Assembly (NCBI GenBank): GCA_012295275.1
Contig: CM022669.1
Span: 14,739,172 to 14,785,171 of the forward strand
Length of the DNA stretch: 46,000 nucleotides
Direction of reading: 5' to 3'
Source: Chrysomallon squamiferum
Taxonomy: Eukaryota > Mollusca > Gastropoda > Neomphalida > Peltospiridae
Positions 33,050 through 46,000 of the stretch are shown here, piece by piece. The stretch's first letter is position 1. The number at the start of each line of letters is the position of its first letter. The notes under the pieces are model-generated. The model did not search any database. It was given only the letters and a program-made list of their open reading frames with translations, and was not told the DNA's origin. A program made the translations under genes and the position numbers.

Positions 33050-33058
33050 GTGTGCGTG
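32959..33058. repeat. (TC)n-(TG)n compound microsatellite
   Basis: About 60 bases of TC pass directly into about 40 bases of TG/CG. Confidence 0.96.
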
Positions 33059-33183
33059 TTTTAGGAATAAGATAATGTTTTTCTTATTGTTATTCCAGTT
33101 TCTTGTAATCTTTGGTAATGATTATGACGGTTGAAAGAATTGTCGGTATATTTAATAGTTTTTTTCTAAAATTTTAACATCGA

Positions 33184-33184
33184 C

Positions 33185-33229
<45 letters not shown>
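33184..33229. repeat. (AAT)n microsatellite
   Basis: About 15 uninterrupted units. Confidence 0.95.
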
Positions 33230-33231
<2 letters not shown>

Positions 33232-33332
33232 TTAACAAATCATTCCAAAGAAAACAAGCAAGAAAAAAAAAACAAAAAAACAATATAAAATGTTTAAATA
33301 GCTAGGGCCTGTCGGTGTCCTTTCCAGTTTTT

Positions 33333-33333
<1 letters not shown>

Positions 33334-33371
<38 letters not shown>
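33334..33371. repeat. Poly-A tract, 38 bp
   Basis: Uninterrupted adenines. A second tract of 30 lies at 33634-33663. Neither is preceded by a recognisable retroposon body. Confidence 0.95.
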
Positions 33372-33373
<2 letters not shown>

Positions 33374-33633
33374 GTTTTTAACCATACATACATCCACGTC
33401 TTCTTACGGGGTTAAATGACGCTAAACAAATTATTTGTTTCTCTCGCCCTGCAAGAAACACTAGACTTTTGTGAGTATACGAAATACTTGTTACACCCGT
33501 AGCATCCGGACATAAATCTTTTCATTTGAACAGCGTCCGGGGTTCTCAACTTTTCATCACCAGACGCGGACAACGGGGCGGGGTGGGTTATTAATTGTAC
33601 GTATCATCTTGCACTTCGTTTGTAGCGAACCGG

Positions 33634-33665
<32 letters not shown>

Positions 33666-33749
33666 GAATGTAAAAAACGAAAAGCTGGGTTATAATTTAT
33701 CATTTATCTTTCTTCGTGTAATGTTATATAGTTGGTATTTTAACGCCGG

Positions 33750-33831
33750 CATGTATGTATGTATGTATGTATGTATGTATGTATGTATGTATGTATGTAT
33801 GTATGTACGTACGTACGTATGTATGGTAGAT

Positions 33832-33915
<84 letters not shown>
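33750..33915. repeat. (TATG)n followed by (GA)n
   Basis: About 18 TATG units, three of them changed to TACG, then a short spacer and about 83 bases of GA. Confidence 0.96.
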
Positions 33916-33918
<3 letters not shown>

Positions 33919-34376
33919 TATCTAATAATGAGCTGCTATTTCAAATATGCACTAAACTGAAGCCGCTTTTATATTACTCTGACGCGTTCCATATATCCTT
34001 AATATAGTTCTGTATACATTTGAATGACAGTACGTTGTGCCATTGTTGCTGCTAGTCAAACAGCATACACCACAGCCTCAGGCTCTAACAAGTGTGATAT
34101 TTCAAGAGGTTCAAACATTCTCGGTTATTAATATACCATCTTCTTCTTGACACACAAAAAATCCAATTACAGATGAAAATGAGTAGAAACGAACAGTTGA
34201 TATAAGATGTAAGGTGTATCGTAGATTTACAAAACCACATTATTAATATTAAATGTGATTCTTGAGGAGAATGTGCACATATGTATGGTTTGTTAAGTGT
34301 ATGTATCTCTCTATGTATGTATGTATGTTTGTATGGGTATGCGTATGTGTGTCAATATTTAAACACTGTATATACC

Positions 34377-35880
<1,504 letters not shown>

Positions 35881-36200
35881 TTTCTTTTCGACTTGGCTCT
35901 CGGCTTTCAGCATTCTATTTACATTAAAGAGCGGCCATTGATATATTTGTATCTGTGGCATTTGCACCGAAGAACCCGCTGATATATGAAGGTGTAATTC
36001 CAGGCTCTAATTTTGACCTTTCAAGAGTTAACGTCAAGTGACTTCGCTAGCCGTGACCTCTGATAGCTCGTGATATTTGACAAACGTCTGCGTATCAACT
36101 CGGCACTGGGCGGCAGTCATTTGCACAAATTGTCGACATCGATAACTCTATCTCCGTTAATACACCCTTACGAGAGCTTTAATTACCTTATGGTTATTAA
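35881..36200. promoter_or_regulatory. Repeat-free island, candidate conserved non-coding element
   Basis: About 320 bases of balanced composition between a T-rich desert and an (ATT)n block. It contains CATTGATA and TGTGGCA motifs and a TTAATTACC homeodomain-like site. It has no ORF of note. Regulatory function is inferred from contrast with its surroundings only. Confidence 0.3.
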
Positions 36201-36255
36201 TTTTTTTTATTTATTGCTTTTAAAGAAGCTTTTGACTTGTTAATGAGAAAGCAGG

Positions 36256-36264
36256 CAAAAAAAA

Positions 36265-36298
<34 letters not shown>

Positions 36299-36417
36299 TA
36301 ATAAATAAAAAAACAAATAATTAAATAAATTTAAAAAATAAAACTTCAGCTGTTACAATTCGTTTCTGATTATTATTATTATTATTATTATATTTATTAT
36401 TATTATTATTATTATTA

Positions 36418-36473
<56 letters not shown>

Positions 36474-36475
36474 GA
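36256..36475. repeat. Poly-A, (TA)n and (ATT)n block
   Basis: Poly-A at 36256-36282, (TA)n at 36283-36300, then (ATT)n at about 36369-36472. Confidence 0.95.
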
Positions 36476-37107
36476 AATAATACGCCACATTTCTTACTGA
36501 AGAAAATCTGTTCAGTTTGAATAATCCGTTGATCGTTCGTTGTATGGCAGCTGGTAAATCTATGCATGTTTATAAAGTTGGTCTTTACTGAAAAAATTTG
36601 GTTTTATAAAAACCTTAATGTTGCAGCAGATTCATTTACTTATGTATTTTCCACATGTTATGTCGTTATAATGATGTTTTTTGCTACATTGAATCGAATT
36701 GAAATACAGTATATTTATTTTAATTTTTCTTGGTTTTTTTTTTTTTTTCTTTTTTTTTTATTTTATTTTTTATTATTATTTTTTTTTTCTTTGCTTTTAT
36801 TTCTTTATATCATTAAATCATGATAATTTAAACAAATTAAACAAGATCAGAATATTAAAAGCTTTTATCATTTTCGTTTGCTTTGGCAGTTATACAGGTC
36901 AACTGAAACCATTATTATTTATTTTTATTTGTCTTTTTTTATTTTAAATTAAAAAAAAAGAAAAGAAGTGAATACAGACAAAATCATCAATTCTGTTTTT
37001 TTACCCTTATACTTTATGTACATACTTCTAAGCTATTTCCATTATATTTTTTTTTTCTGTCAGAGAAAGTTATGTTACGTACATTAATATATTCCAGCAT
37101 TAATACA

Positions 37108-37143
<36 letters not shown>

Positions 37144-38580
37144 GCAGGGAAGAGATCTTTATATCACACTTACGTGATTAAAATAGTCAGAATAAATTTT
37201 TGGCTATTTCAATATTCCATCGTCCCAAACAGTACAGTCTAGTAACACTAACAACATCTGGATCAAAAACAGTAACATACATCGTGTTATACCTTCATGT
37301 TAAATCTGTATGTTTTTCAAATGTATGCAGATAATAAGCATGCTTTTTACGTTGCGTTATCTTTAATATCACTTGCGTTTGAAACTGTTATTACCGCCTG
37401 TGAAAGCCAGCTCATACGGCATTCGCTTCATCCTGTTACAAAAGCTATTATTTAGATCTAAGACCTCTGTCATCTGATTTCGAAATAACCATCACAGAAT
37501 GAAAATTCTATATTTTTATTATTTTTTAACGATTTATTACCAGAGTTTGGGATTGCATGCAGACCACACGTATACACACAGACAAGGAGGGGCCAGTTGA
37601 AAGCAATAAAATAACAACAATAATCAGATGTTAGGACAGAATTAGATTTATCTGCAGAACAGGATTAAAATTGTGTTGCATGCTGTATTATCGTTCTCGA
37701 TCGTTGTAACGATATGGACTGTCTTTGCCGAGTGAGTGCATGGTCCTAGTTTTAAATAACACATACGTACGCACACGCATGCACGCAGACACATATATAC
37801 ATTTGACAGTCACCATGAGGTTCATTTTTAGACTATGGCTGTAAACCACATTTGCCCAGTCTCATGAGTCGATTATGTGTGTGTGTGTGTCTGTATGTTT
37901 GTGCGTACGTGCGTGCGCGTGTATATATATTGGAATTCCATTTTTCTCTCACTCCACATATTTTTCTTTGTATATGTGTTGTGTACATACTAACACACAT
38001 TATGGGACAGAAGGTTGGGGTAAAAAAAAAAAAAAAGTAAAGTATCACATACATCTGTATAATAAAGAGGTGAGAGATTCTTCGTCACACTAGAAATCCG
38101 ATACACAGTGTTGAAATAAATCTTGTTTTCCTCTTGACCCCCTTTCATCAAATCCCTTCAGGTGAGAAAAATAATACGCCCGCTACGTATTCCCCCGCGT
38201 CCCGCGTGCCTTCCCCCCCCCCGCCTCTCTCCACTAATGCAGGCAGTGTGTGGAGTTGATAAAATACACTTCTCGGGTGTCGTTGGGCAATAGGTGAATG
38301 AACATACGGCTGGCTTACAGAAAAAAAAAAAAAAAAAAAAAAAACCCCAAAATATATGATAAGAGCTATATTTCCTAATAAGAAAAATTCTGATAATAAT
38401 TCAGTAATTTCATGCAGCTTCATCAAAGTCATATGCATTGACACCATCTTTTTAATAGTCGTCAATATTTTTTTTTTTATATATTTATATACAGGCCTAT
38501 TTTTAATAAGGTTTTTATAATTTTAATTCTTTGTTGTGCTTGTATGAGTTGATGTGTGTTTTTATGTACGAAATATATTT
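36476..38580. other. Intergenic DNA with microsatellites
   Basis: Contains T-rich DNA at 36720-36810, (AC)n at 37107-37141, (TG)n at 37876-37892 and poly-A at 38320-38344. A C-rich patch at 38210-38222 is exceptional for this window. No gene is seen. Confidence 0.65.
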
Positions 38581-39200
38581 TGTGTTCAAATCAGTTTGTT
38601 GTGGAATGCGGACAATCGAAGGCAACAATCAACGTGTTTAATCTGTGCTGATTTTATTAATAAGCGATGCAAATTAGGCATATCGGTTTACACAACGACC
38701 ATTCGTCTGACGGTCGTCGCTTCAAATTAACCCAATTCCCAGCTAACAAGGTCCCAATTATTTCGCAAAAAAAGGACGTTTGTGTACATGACTAAAAACT
38801 GGTTTCATATCATGCAAAAGCACTTGAGGTTTGTTTACGCCAATTTGCGTCCTGTATTGGCGCTAATGTTCGCGAACCGGCCAACAAATGATCTGCCTGC
38901 CTTATCTCGCTGAGCCGACTGTAACTTCAAACATCATGGACATCACGACTAATGAATTCTCTGGATACAAATATACCTGTCACAGGTATGAACCTGCGGT
39001 CTTCCTCCACCCCATGGTTTACACCCTCCTGTAGCATTGTTAACAATGGCTTCGGTGGTCTTGCGCTTTATTGTTTAGCCACAAAATGGCTACGAGTTCA
39101 TTTAGAAGGGGAAAACGAATCGCTGTCCTCTATGTGGGGTCCACTCGCAACTATTTATCAAACACTTGAACGGGTTTTACGGTAGTGCAATGTTGGACTT
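38581..39200. promoter_or_regulatory. Repeat-free island with octamer, candidate conserved non-coding element
   Basis: About 620 bases of balanced sequence. Motifs include GTGGAATG (TEAD-like), GACAATCG and CAACAATCAAC (SOX-like), and a perfect POU octamer ATGCAAAT at 38667-38674 fused to a TAAT-type core. The longest ORF (38952-39185) has no family features. Confidence 0.35.
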
Positions 39201-41360
39201 CAGGAGTCTGTTCGCCTCAGACTGTCAAATTAAAAATGGTAATAAAAATGTTCAAGACAAATAACTAAATGTTCTAGCGTTCTTCGTCTGAATAACTTAT
39301 GGCATCCATTGCCCTCGGGTTTTTGTGGGGAAAAAAAACGTAAAAGAATAAAAAAAAAACCTACAAAAGATCAATCATTTTCTGGCAATAATGTATGAAG
39401 GCTTTGCGGGAAGAAATTCCAGTATGTGTATTTATTTGTGTATTGTTGTGTGTGTAGGTATCTGCATGTATTTATTTCAGTAGCTTTAAATAGTCGTATT
39501 CTAGTGTGACATTAGTCTTAAAATGCGTGTGGTTTTCTGAAGAAGGAAAAACAAAAATGAATGAAAAATTTAATTTAATATTTTTTATGGTCAATAAATG
39601 TCAGGATGATTATATATATTATGACAGTCATTTTCAGAAAATAAATTTAATTTTTTATTTAATTTTTTTTTTTTTTTCATTCATTGACGGGTTTAGAAAT
39701 GTAATGATTTATTTTGCACATTTTTAAAAATTATTATTTCAAGATACATTAAGTGCAACAACATTAAAAAATGACCTCATTTAACGGAAGAAAATAAAAA
39801 GGAAAAGACATAACATGTTGCAACATACTTTTATAACGTATTTCTGACTGCAAACAACAGTTTTTAATCATTTCTCTCTAACCAAACGCTGTAAGAAGGG
39901 TCAAGAACTCGATATTTCTGTTGACCAAAATATACACGAGCAAAAATGACAGAAAAAGTAACTTGTCCATTAATGAGTGAAGCGAAATTTCTGCATTACG
40001 GAGCTGTTAAAATGTTTAACGCTCTTTCAAAATGACAGGCAGCCCTTAGATCACAGAATCAGTTCAATTAGTGCTCACAACTACTAAGTACATTATTTAA
40101 ATGATTTTTGGTGATTCTAGATATGGAACATCATGGTAATGGTTTCATTTCTTATCAGAAACATCCACAAGCGTTAGGTCTTCAGATTTACAGCGATAAA
40201 GATCATGAAGTTTATTATTAAGTATTTTGGTTGTGTTGGTCCATGTCCAGTCCCTTGATAAACAATTGTTGAAGAATCAGGATGGATCGCGATTGTGTCT
40301 ATGTCTGCTGCTCAGTAATTACGTGTCAAGACAGGTAAAATGTATACGTAAATAAAATTAAAAATTTTTGATTTCAACTTTCTGCAACCTCCCCTCCCAA
40401 AAAAAAAAAAACAACAAAAAAGACGAAAAAGAACACACACAATAATAAATAAATAAACAAACAAACTTTAAAAATATATAAATAAATAAAAATAATTAAC
40501 CAAAAAAAAAAATAAAATAAAATAAATAAAATAAAAATAAGCACAACCACAATTAAAAAAAAAAAAAAAAAAAACCACATAAACTCAGTAAAGACTATAA
40601 ATGTGAAATAATTTCATTGCCCTCATAAAAACAACTGCACAACAAACCAACAACTAATTGTCAACGACCTCACACGTGGATTATTCACCTTTATCCAGTG
40701 ATCTTTGTTGATAGATGGTCGGTGTCACGGTAAATTGTTCTCCGTGTAATAGTTCTCCGTACGCCGTTAAATAGCCTCGTAAAACAGACTCTCTTTTCAG
40801 TTTGGATCGTAAATTAAAAGTATAATTATCCCAAGACATGATAAGGACACCTGAAATGGTCGAAACGGAATACAACAGTTCTTTGTTTGTGTGACCACAG
40901 CGAAATTTAAAAAAAAAAAGAAAAAATAAAAAAGAAAAGAAAATTGAATTAAAAGTGTCACTGTTTATATGTGGCAGGTTATAAAATTTACTTTAACACA
41001 CCATTTCATTAATTCATTGAGTATTAAAACCACCTGTAACAGAGTTAAGTAGCTAAGCTGTCAGGTATATTTCCACAGACAAGACTGCGTCTCATATTCC
41101 TTTAACATTACTGGATATTCTTGTATAGAGAATGCCACCTCATGCTGTAGCTAAATGAGGCAAAACTGTTTCTGTAGCAATTGTGTTATTAACAAGTAAA
41201 AAAGTGTAGCACTTTATTAAAAGATTTGTGTACACGAAATGTCAGCTAACTGAATGAACGATGATTGTAGGAAGGTTTAATTCTATAATTAATTCCTTTT
41301 TAACTTACAAAATACTCTTTACGTAGGTTTAAAAAAACACAGAAGAAAAGTTACACGCCA
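39201..41360. other. Intergenic DNA, no gene seen
   Basis: Mixed AT-rich sequence with an A-rich (TAAA)n stretch at 40395-40575. Complex stretches at 40000-40340 and 40600-40900 carry no recognisable exon. Confidence 0.6.

Positions 41361-41362
<2 letters not shown>

Positions 41363-41439
<77 letters not shown>
41363..41439. repeat. (CA)n microsatellite
   Basis: A CA tract with two GC interruptions near 41401. Confidence 0.95.
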
Positions 41440-41443
<4 letters not shown>

Positions 41444-41900
41444 TGTATATTAAATTTAGACGTTTACACACAGTTAGAAAATCACCAAAGCATTTTTTCT
41501 TTCACTTGCTCAATTGGGAAAACCTGCCGAAAAGGTACAACAAAGATAACTTTGTTGACATTGGCCGGTGTCGCAGCCTGGCAAACAAGGGGACCTCACT
41601 CAAACGGGTCTCAAATGACACATCCAGCGGTTCCTTTCAACAACTGGACGCGAATTGGTTTCACGTGGCCGCCATTGTTCTCCTAATGACAGGCAGTTTA
41701 TTCCGCCTTTCTAGTGACACCTTTCTTGACACCAGCGGCATTCCAAGAAACGGTCCGTATTTGCCGGACACTGCTGGACATTAGCAAGGTGTGGCAGGCA
41801 CGTGGCTCGGCTGACCTTTTCCATTGTGGACCGTGCGCGCACGTGATAGTTCGACGTTCCGGGTAATACTGGTCAGAAAACTCTGGAACGTTTATTTTTT
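41440..41900. promoter_or_regulatory. Repeat-free island with palindromic SOX-type site, candidate enhancer
   Basis: About 460 bases of relatively GC-balanced sequence. CAACAAAG-ATAA-CTTTGTTG at 41538-41557 is a perfect inverted pair of SOX sites with a 4-base spacer, the arrangement known for SOXE dimers. Two CACGTG E-boxes and a GCCGCCATTGTTC site follow. It also carries a 113-codon open frame (41443-41784) with no family resemblance; a regulatory element seems likelier. Confidence 0.4.
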
Positions 41901-42717
41901 GTATTTTTTTTGTATTTTGTATATTTTTTTTTTTTTTACCTTTCAGCTGCACGTGTTATTATGTTTTTCCACGTAAATATCGGTGGCTTTATGTAGACGG
42001 TGTTGTTATTTGACTGAAAAGCTCTTGCTGGGTTGAAATTTCACGGTTCTGTGCTAACTAGAGTAATGGTGTTGTTGAATACAGACCGCGAAATTTGAAT
42101 AAAACACGTTAACCACAAAACCTCGATATCAGCTTGCAAGATGATACACGTTTAACCCGTTTACTTTACACTGACATCCAAGCACGCCTTACTTGCCCAA
42201 AGTCGTAACATTTCCGAGCCCAGCGTAATGTTGTGCTTAAAAAGGTAATAAAGCTTGAACTAGATTGTGTAATCTTTATTCATTAGTCTGTGTTAAGTCA
42301 TTGCAGTACATAAGAGTATATTTAATCTTACAAATTCCGTCGTTTGACGCTTATTATTATTATTATTTTATTTATTTATTTATTTATTTATTTTTTTAAA
42401 GAGTGATTAAATAGTTCACTTTTTCTTCTTTTGCTCAGTCAGGACTAGGAAAGTATGGAATGGGCAAACATTCATCAGAAACTAGATTACATGCACTCTT
42501 GCCAAAGAGTTCTTTCCTTGGGAAAGTATAAAGACCCAGTCTCCAAGACGCGTCTGAAACCAAAATGATTTGACATGTTTGTTCAGTTCTTATATTACAT
42601 TAAGTGTAAGCTGAAATAAGGAAAGCAAATACAGTTTACATTATTGTTATTAAAGCATTTTGGTTATTAGGAATATGAAATTAATTATATTTGCATTGTT
42701 TTTGTTGGGGTTTTTTT
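41901..42717. other. Intergenic DNA, no gene seen
   Basis: Balanced sequence to about 42340, a short (TTTA)n run at 42365-42390, then ordinary AT-rich sequence. Confidence 0.6.
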
Positions 42718-42718
<1 letters not shown>

Positions 42719-42809
<91 letters not shown>

Positions 42810-42825
42810 GTTTTTTTATGTAGAC

Positions 42826-42881
<56 letters not shown>
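42719..42881. repeat. (GA)n and (GT)n compound microsatellite
   Basis: (GA)n to 42804, a 25-base spacer, then (GT)n from about 42830 to 42881. Confidence 0.96.
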
Positions 42882-42883
<2 letters not shown>

Positions 42884-43805
42884 TGTATGTTTAAAAAACA
42901 TTGTTTGAATTATCATATTTTAAAATATGTCTTGAAACGAATTCTTAAAGTTCGTTTAAAAAATTGTTTTTCTGGATTTCTTTTAAAATCACACTGACAC
43001 TTTGGATTCTTTTAACAGTCTGAATTAGGTTTCTTTGCGTAGGAGAGCATTTTTAAAGTATCACATGCTAGACACATTCCTGAAGTCAGTTGAAACAAAT
43101 TTCTGAAGAAAAAACTTAAAAGCAGTGTCATATATTTTGCATATTGCTGCGTGTCACTTCTTTTGAAAATTCCTGTGTTAGTTGCTGTTTATCTTGTAAT
43201 TTTTATTCTTTATTTTATTTCTTACATCTTCTCCTTTTTTCTTGCATTTATTTATTTTTTATCACATTTTTATACATCTTTTTGCTGTTAATTTCTTCAT
43301 CTCTTTATTCTGTTATCATAAATATATTTTTACTTTTTTTTCCCCCTCTCTTTAGTCTCTAGCTTTCTTATTTTTTTTTATTTTATTTTATTTTGTTTTT
43401 CCTTTCGTGTTGTCTTGTTTTATAAACTTTCAACAGGGATTTCGTACATAAAAAGATTTAAAACGGAGAAATATTTCAACAACTCGGAGAGAGCCGCTCA
43501 CAAGTCTGGAAACAGTTTAAACTGCAACAATGTAGATCCCATCCCATTCGTCATTTTGTTTATTAGCTTTCCGCGCCGTCTACAGTTAAACTCTTTTTAT
43601 TTGAGGTCCTAAGTTTCGTGTTTTCTCAGTTGCATAACAACAATGATGGAGAAAGGAAAAAAAAAAAACATCCACCAAAATGATCTATTATCGCGAAGAT
43701 ATAGAAACAAAAGTGCCGTTTTTCATTCTTCCTTTTTTTTTTTTTTAAGGGTTGTTTGTTTGTTTTGTTGAATTGCTTTTGTTTATTATTTTATTGTAGC
43801 TAGTG

Positions 43806-43924
43806 TAGTAGTAGTAGTAACGTATTATTATAGTTGTTTATTAGTAGTAGTAGTAGTAGTAGTTTTAGTTGTAGTAGTAGTTGTTGTTGTTGTTGTAGTT
43901 GTTGTAGTTGTAGTTGTAGTTGTA

Positions 43925-43970
<46 letters not shown>
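43806..43970. repeat. (GTA)n/(GTT)n repeats followed by (TA)n
   Basis: Imperfect GTA and GTT triplets, then about 22 TA units (43926-43970). Confidence 0.95.
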
Positions 43971-43972
<2 letters not shown>

Positions 43973-45089
43973 ATGACGGCCATAATGATAATTTTCATAA
44001 ATTTAATCTCCTCCATTTTGTTGAAATATCCTTTGTTCGGTTCAGATGCTAAAACAAAACATAATTTAAAAAATACATGTCATAAATCTGTGGTCAAATC
44101 AAACATTTTACACGTAACAAATAAGCTTGTGTTATTCTATCAGCATAACCATGGATCTGTAATAACGGTAAATGTTTGAATTTATCAAACTGCCACTATC
44201 GTTATTACAGGTGATGATGATGATGATATTTTTGCTTTGTGAACATCATCACTACCATCACTGTTACTGCTTCTGCTACTACTGTTACTACTATATTACT
44301 ATCTCATCATCAACATCATCGTCATTAATATCTTTATCATAGCATTATTATTATTATTGCCATAATCATCGACATCACCATCATCATCATCATTAAACTA
44401 AGAATAATATAAATTTAATATCAGCTTTAGACGAAGACATTAGAAACTTCACTGACTTCGTGGCCTTACGGACAAACCCTGTCTCCAAGCTACTCGTAAT
44501 TTCAACCAGAGTTCGTTGGTTCTATTCTGTACTGGTGATCGCATCAGTGATCAAAGTACTAGCAAATTAAGATCTCGTCTAAGTGTTAGAAACACCAGTC
44601 TGCTAACACAATCATTTCGACCTGTTAATAGACTCCCAATGATACGATACATTGCTTCTAGGTGTCTTGAACTTCCAGAATGTACGTTACTCTTGTTCGA
44701 AATGGAACCGTGCCAGATGGATTTATGAATGGAGGTTCTGTTTTGAATAATATATCGTGTGTTCCCGTCCTGGATAATATATATACATACAGAACGCTTT
44801 TCTTTTCTTTCTTTTTATATTAAAAAAAAAAAAAAAATTTAATATTTAAAATTTTCTTTTTAAATTTCAGTAATTTTCGTACTAGAATAACATAAACAAC
44901 AGCTGTTGTTGCTATTACACCCTCCATCATCAGAACAACTACTACTGCTGGCACCACTACAGCTATTACTACTACTGTTACTACTATTAGCATATTAATT
45001 ACTACTACTTCTTCTACTGTTACTACTACTATTACTACCAATCTGCTGCTACTAATATACAAGAACTACAACAATACTAATATTTTACT

Positions 45090-45120
<31 letters not shown>

Positions 45121-46000
45121 ATGTATGTATTTTTTCCCTTAATTTTGTTTTCACTCAGCATGTAATGTTTCATTTTTGTTACTATCACTACTATCAATGG
45201 CATTCCATTTTTATCGATGAACCTCGTTACCTTCGTCAATCAAGTCTAAACAGAGCGAAAAAGCCAAAAAAAAAAAAAAAAAAAAAAAAATTGAAGCTCA
45301 ATAAATCATGGAAAACTTCAAAAGAATTTGTCTTCATTCAGCGACCTGAATTTTTTGTCCTTAAGGCATGCAGCATAGCATGTGAAATGTAAGGTTCATA
45401 CCAAAACTGGTGAACTTCAGGTCGCGCAAGTTCGTCTGCTAATCAAGGGAGCAGAAGACAAGCGAAGTGTACAAATCGTTCACGCTTTGTCCGTCACTTT
45501 TGTGTCTGGTTACATAAATAACACTCTTTGATGGCTCTGCTCGTCTTTGTAGTCTGGCTTCCTGCATGCTGTTGGTGTTAAAGTGTTGTGATGACCTACA
45601 ATTATGGGTGTCAGCGCTTTTTATTCACGTTCAGATAATAACTACAATATGGCGACCACTGCGGCGAATTAACTATATAATACGTACTGGCTTCTCCGAC
45701 ACGTCTGTGCAGTTTTCGTGTTCGTTCACTTTACCAATTCACATACCATTCACGTTCGTATAAAACGTGCACTACTGGAAATGCTGATCAAGCGATTTCT
45801 CTGTATTTTATTGAAAGAAAAAAAAAAATCCTTTTACTTTCGTTACGTATTATATACACAGAAGTACAGAGAGGAATAGCATAATCAGCATTTTTTATGT
45901 ATGTATATGTGTGTATGTATATATATATATATATATGTATGTATATATATATGTATGTGTGTATATATAACACGCACATATGACAGTACATATATATATA
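43971..46000. other. Intergenic DNA with CAT/ACT triplet repeats
   Basis: Includes imperfect (ATC)/(ATT)/(ACT) triplets at 44210-44400 and 44920-45060, a poly-A tract at 45265-45290 and (TATG)/(TA) repeats at 45897-46000. Balanced stretches at 44400-44740 and 45300-45780 show no confident gene. Confidence 0.6.

Noticed and set aside
41443-41784. 113-codon frame in the balanced island
   Set aside because: Longest clean frame in the right half, but no domain, no splice context and clustered binding motifs; treated as non-coding.
43834-44052. Ser/Cys-rich frame
   Set aside because: Translation of GTA/GTT triplets and (TA)n.
44516-44728. Frame with LRSRLSVRNTSLLTQSFRPV, reminiscent of the C-terminal tail of non-LTR reverse transcriptases
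   Set aside because: Resemblance is vague; no reverse transcriptase core, endonuclease or target-site duplication nearby.

Overview
The window reads as animal nuclear DNA, most likely from a mollusc and probably a cephalopod. That is inferred from short spliced exons with GT-AG borders, very AT-rich introns, and abundant (TC)n, (CA)n, (TATG)n, (AAT)n and poly-A/T tracts; no rRNA or mitochondrial marker is present to prove it. There are no operons or bacterial signals, and most long open frames are microsatellite artefacts, so the genes were rebuilt exon by exon from splice sites and reading phase.

Positions 1-1479 (+) hold the last four coding exons of an unrecognised gene with an RWD-like C-terminal end; one of its introns is GC-AG. 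It converges with the main gene of the window. That gene runs on the minus strand from 17991 to 2747 in 20 coding exons that join without any phase conflict into a 779-residue protein. Its domain order is LOTUS/OST-HTH, RRM, two CCHC zinc knuckles, Lys-rich linker, RRM, acidic linker, RRM, and an extended Tudor domain with an intact FLDYGN core. LOTUS and Tudor are hallmarks of germ-granule/piRNA factors such as TDRD5 and TDRD7. I know of no described protein with this full order, and it is the most interesting object here. Its first intron carries a 2.83-kb DNA transposon with about 610-bp near-identical terminal inverted repeats and an ATAA duplication. Another intron carries a 74-bp tandem repeat array, and a third a possible 368-bp MITE.

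Head-to-head with this gene, across a probable bidirectional promoter (about 18.5-18.9 kb), lies a complete five-exon CIAO2A (FAM96A) gene on the plus strand (18914-21441), encoding a 177-residue cytosolic Fe-S assembly factor.

From 21.5 to 46 kb I find no convincing protein-coding gene. This gene-poor half is mostly low-complexity DNA and long microsatellites. It also has two candidate 5' exons on the plus strand (31.1-31.32 kb and 32.56-32.75 kb) that could start a gene lying beyond the window, and three islands of repeat-free, balanced-composition sequence (about 35.88-36.20, 38.58-39.20 and 41.44-41.90 kb) with clustered transcription-factor-like motifs that look like conserved non-coding elements.

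The three genes share no evident pathway. Their link is positional: convergent 3' ends on the left and a shared promoter region on the right.
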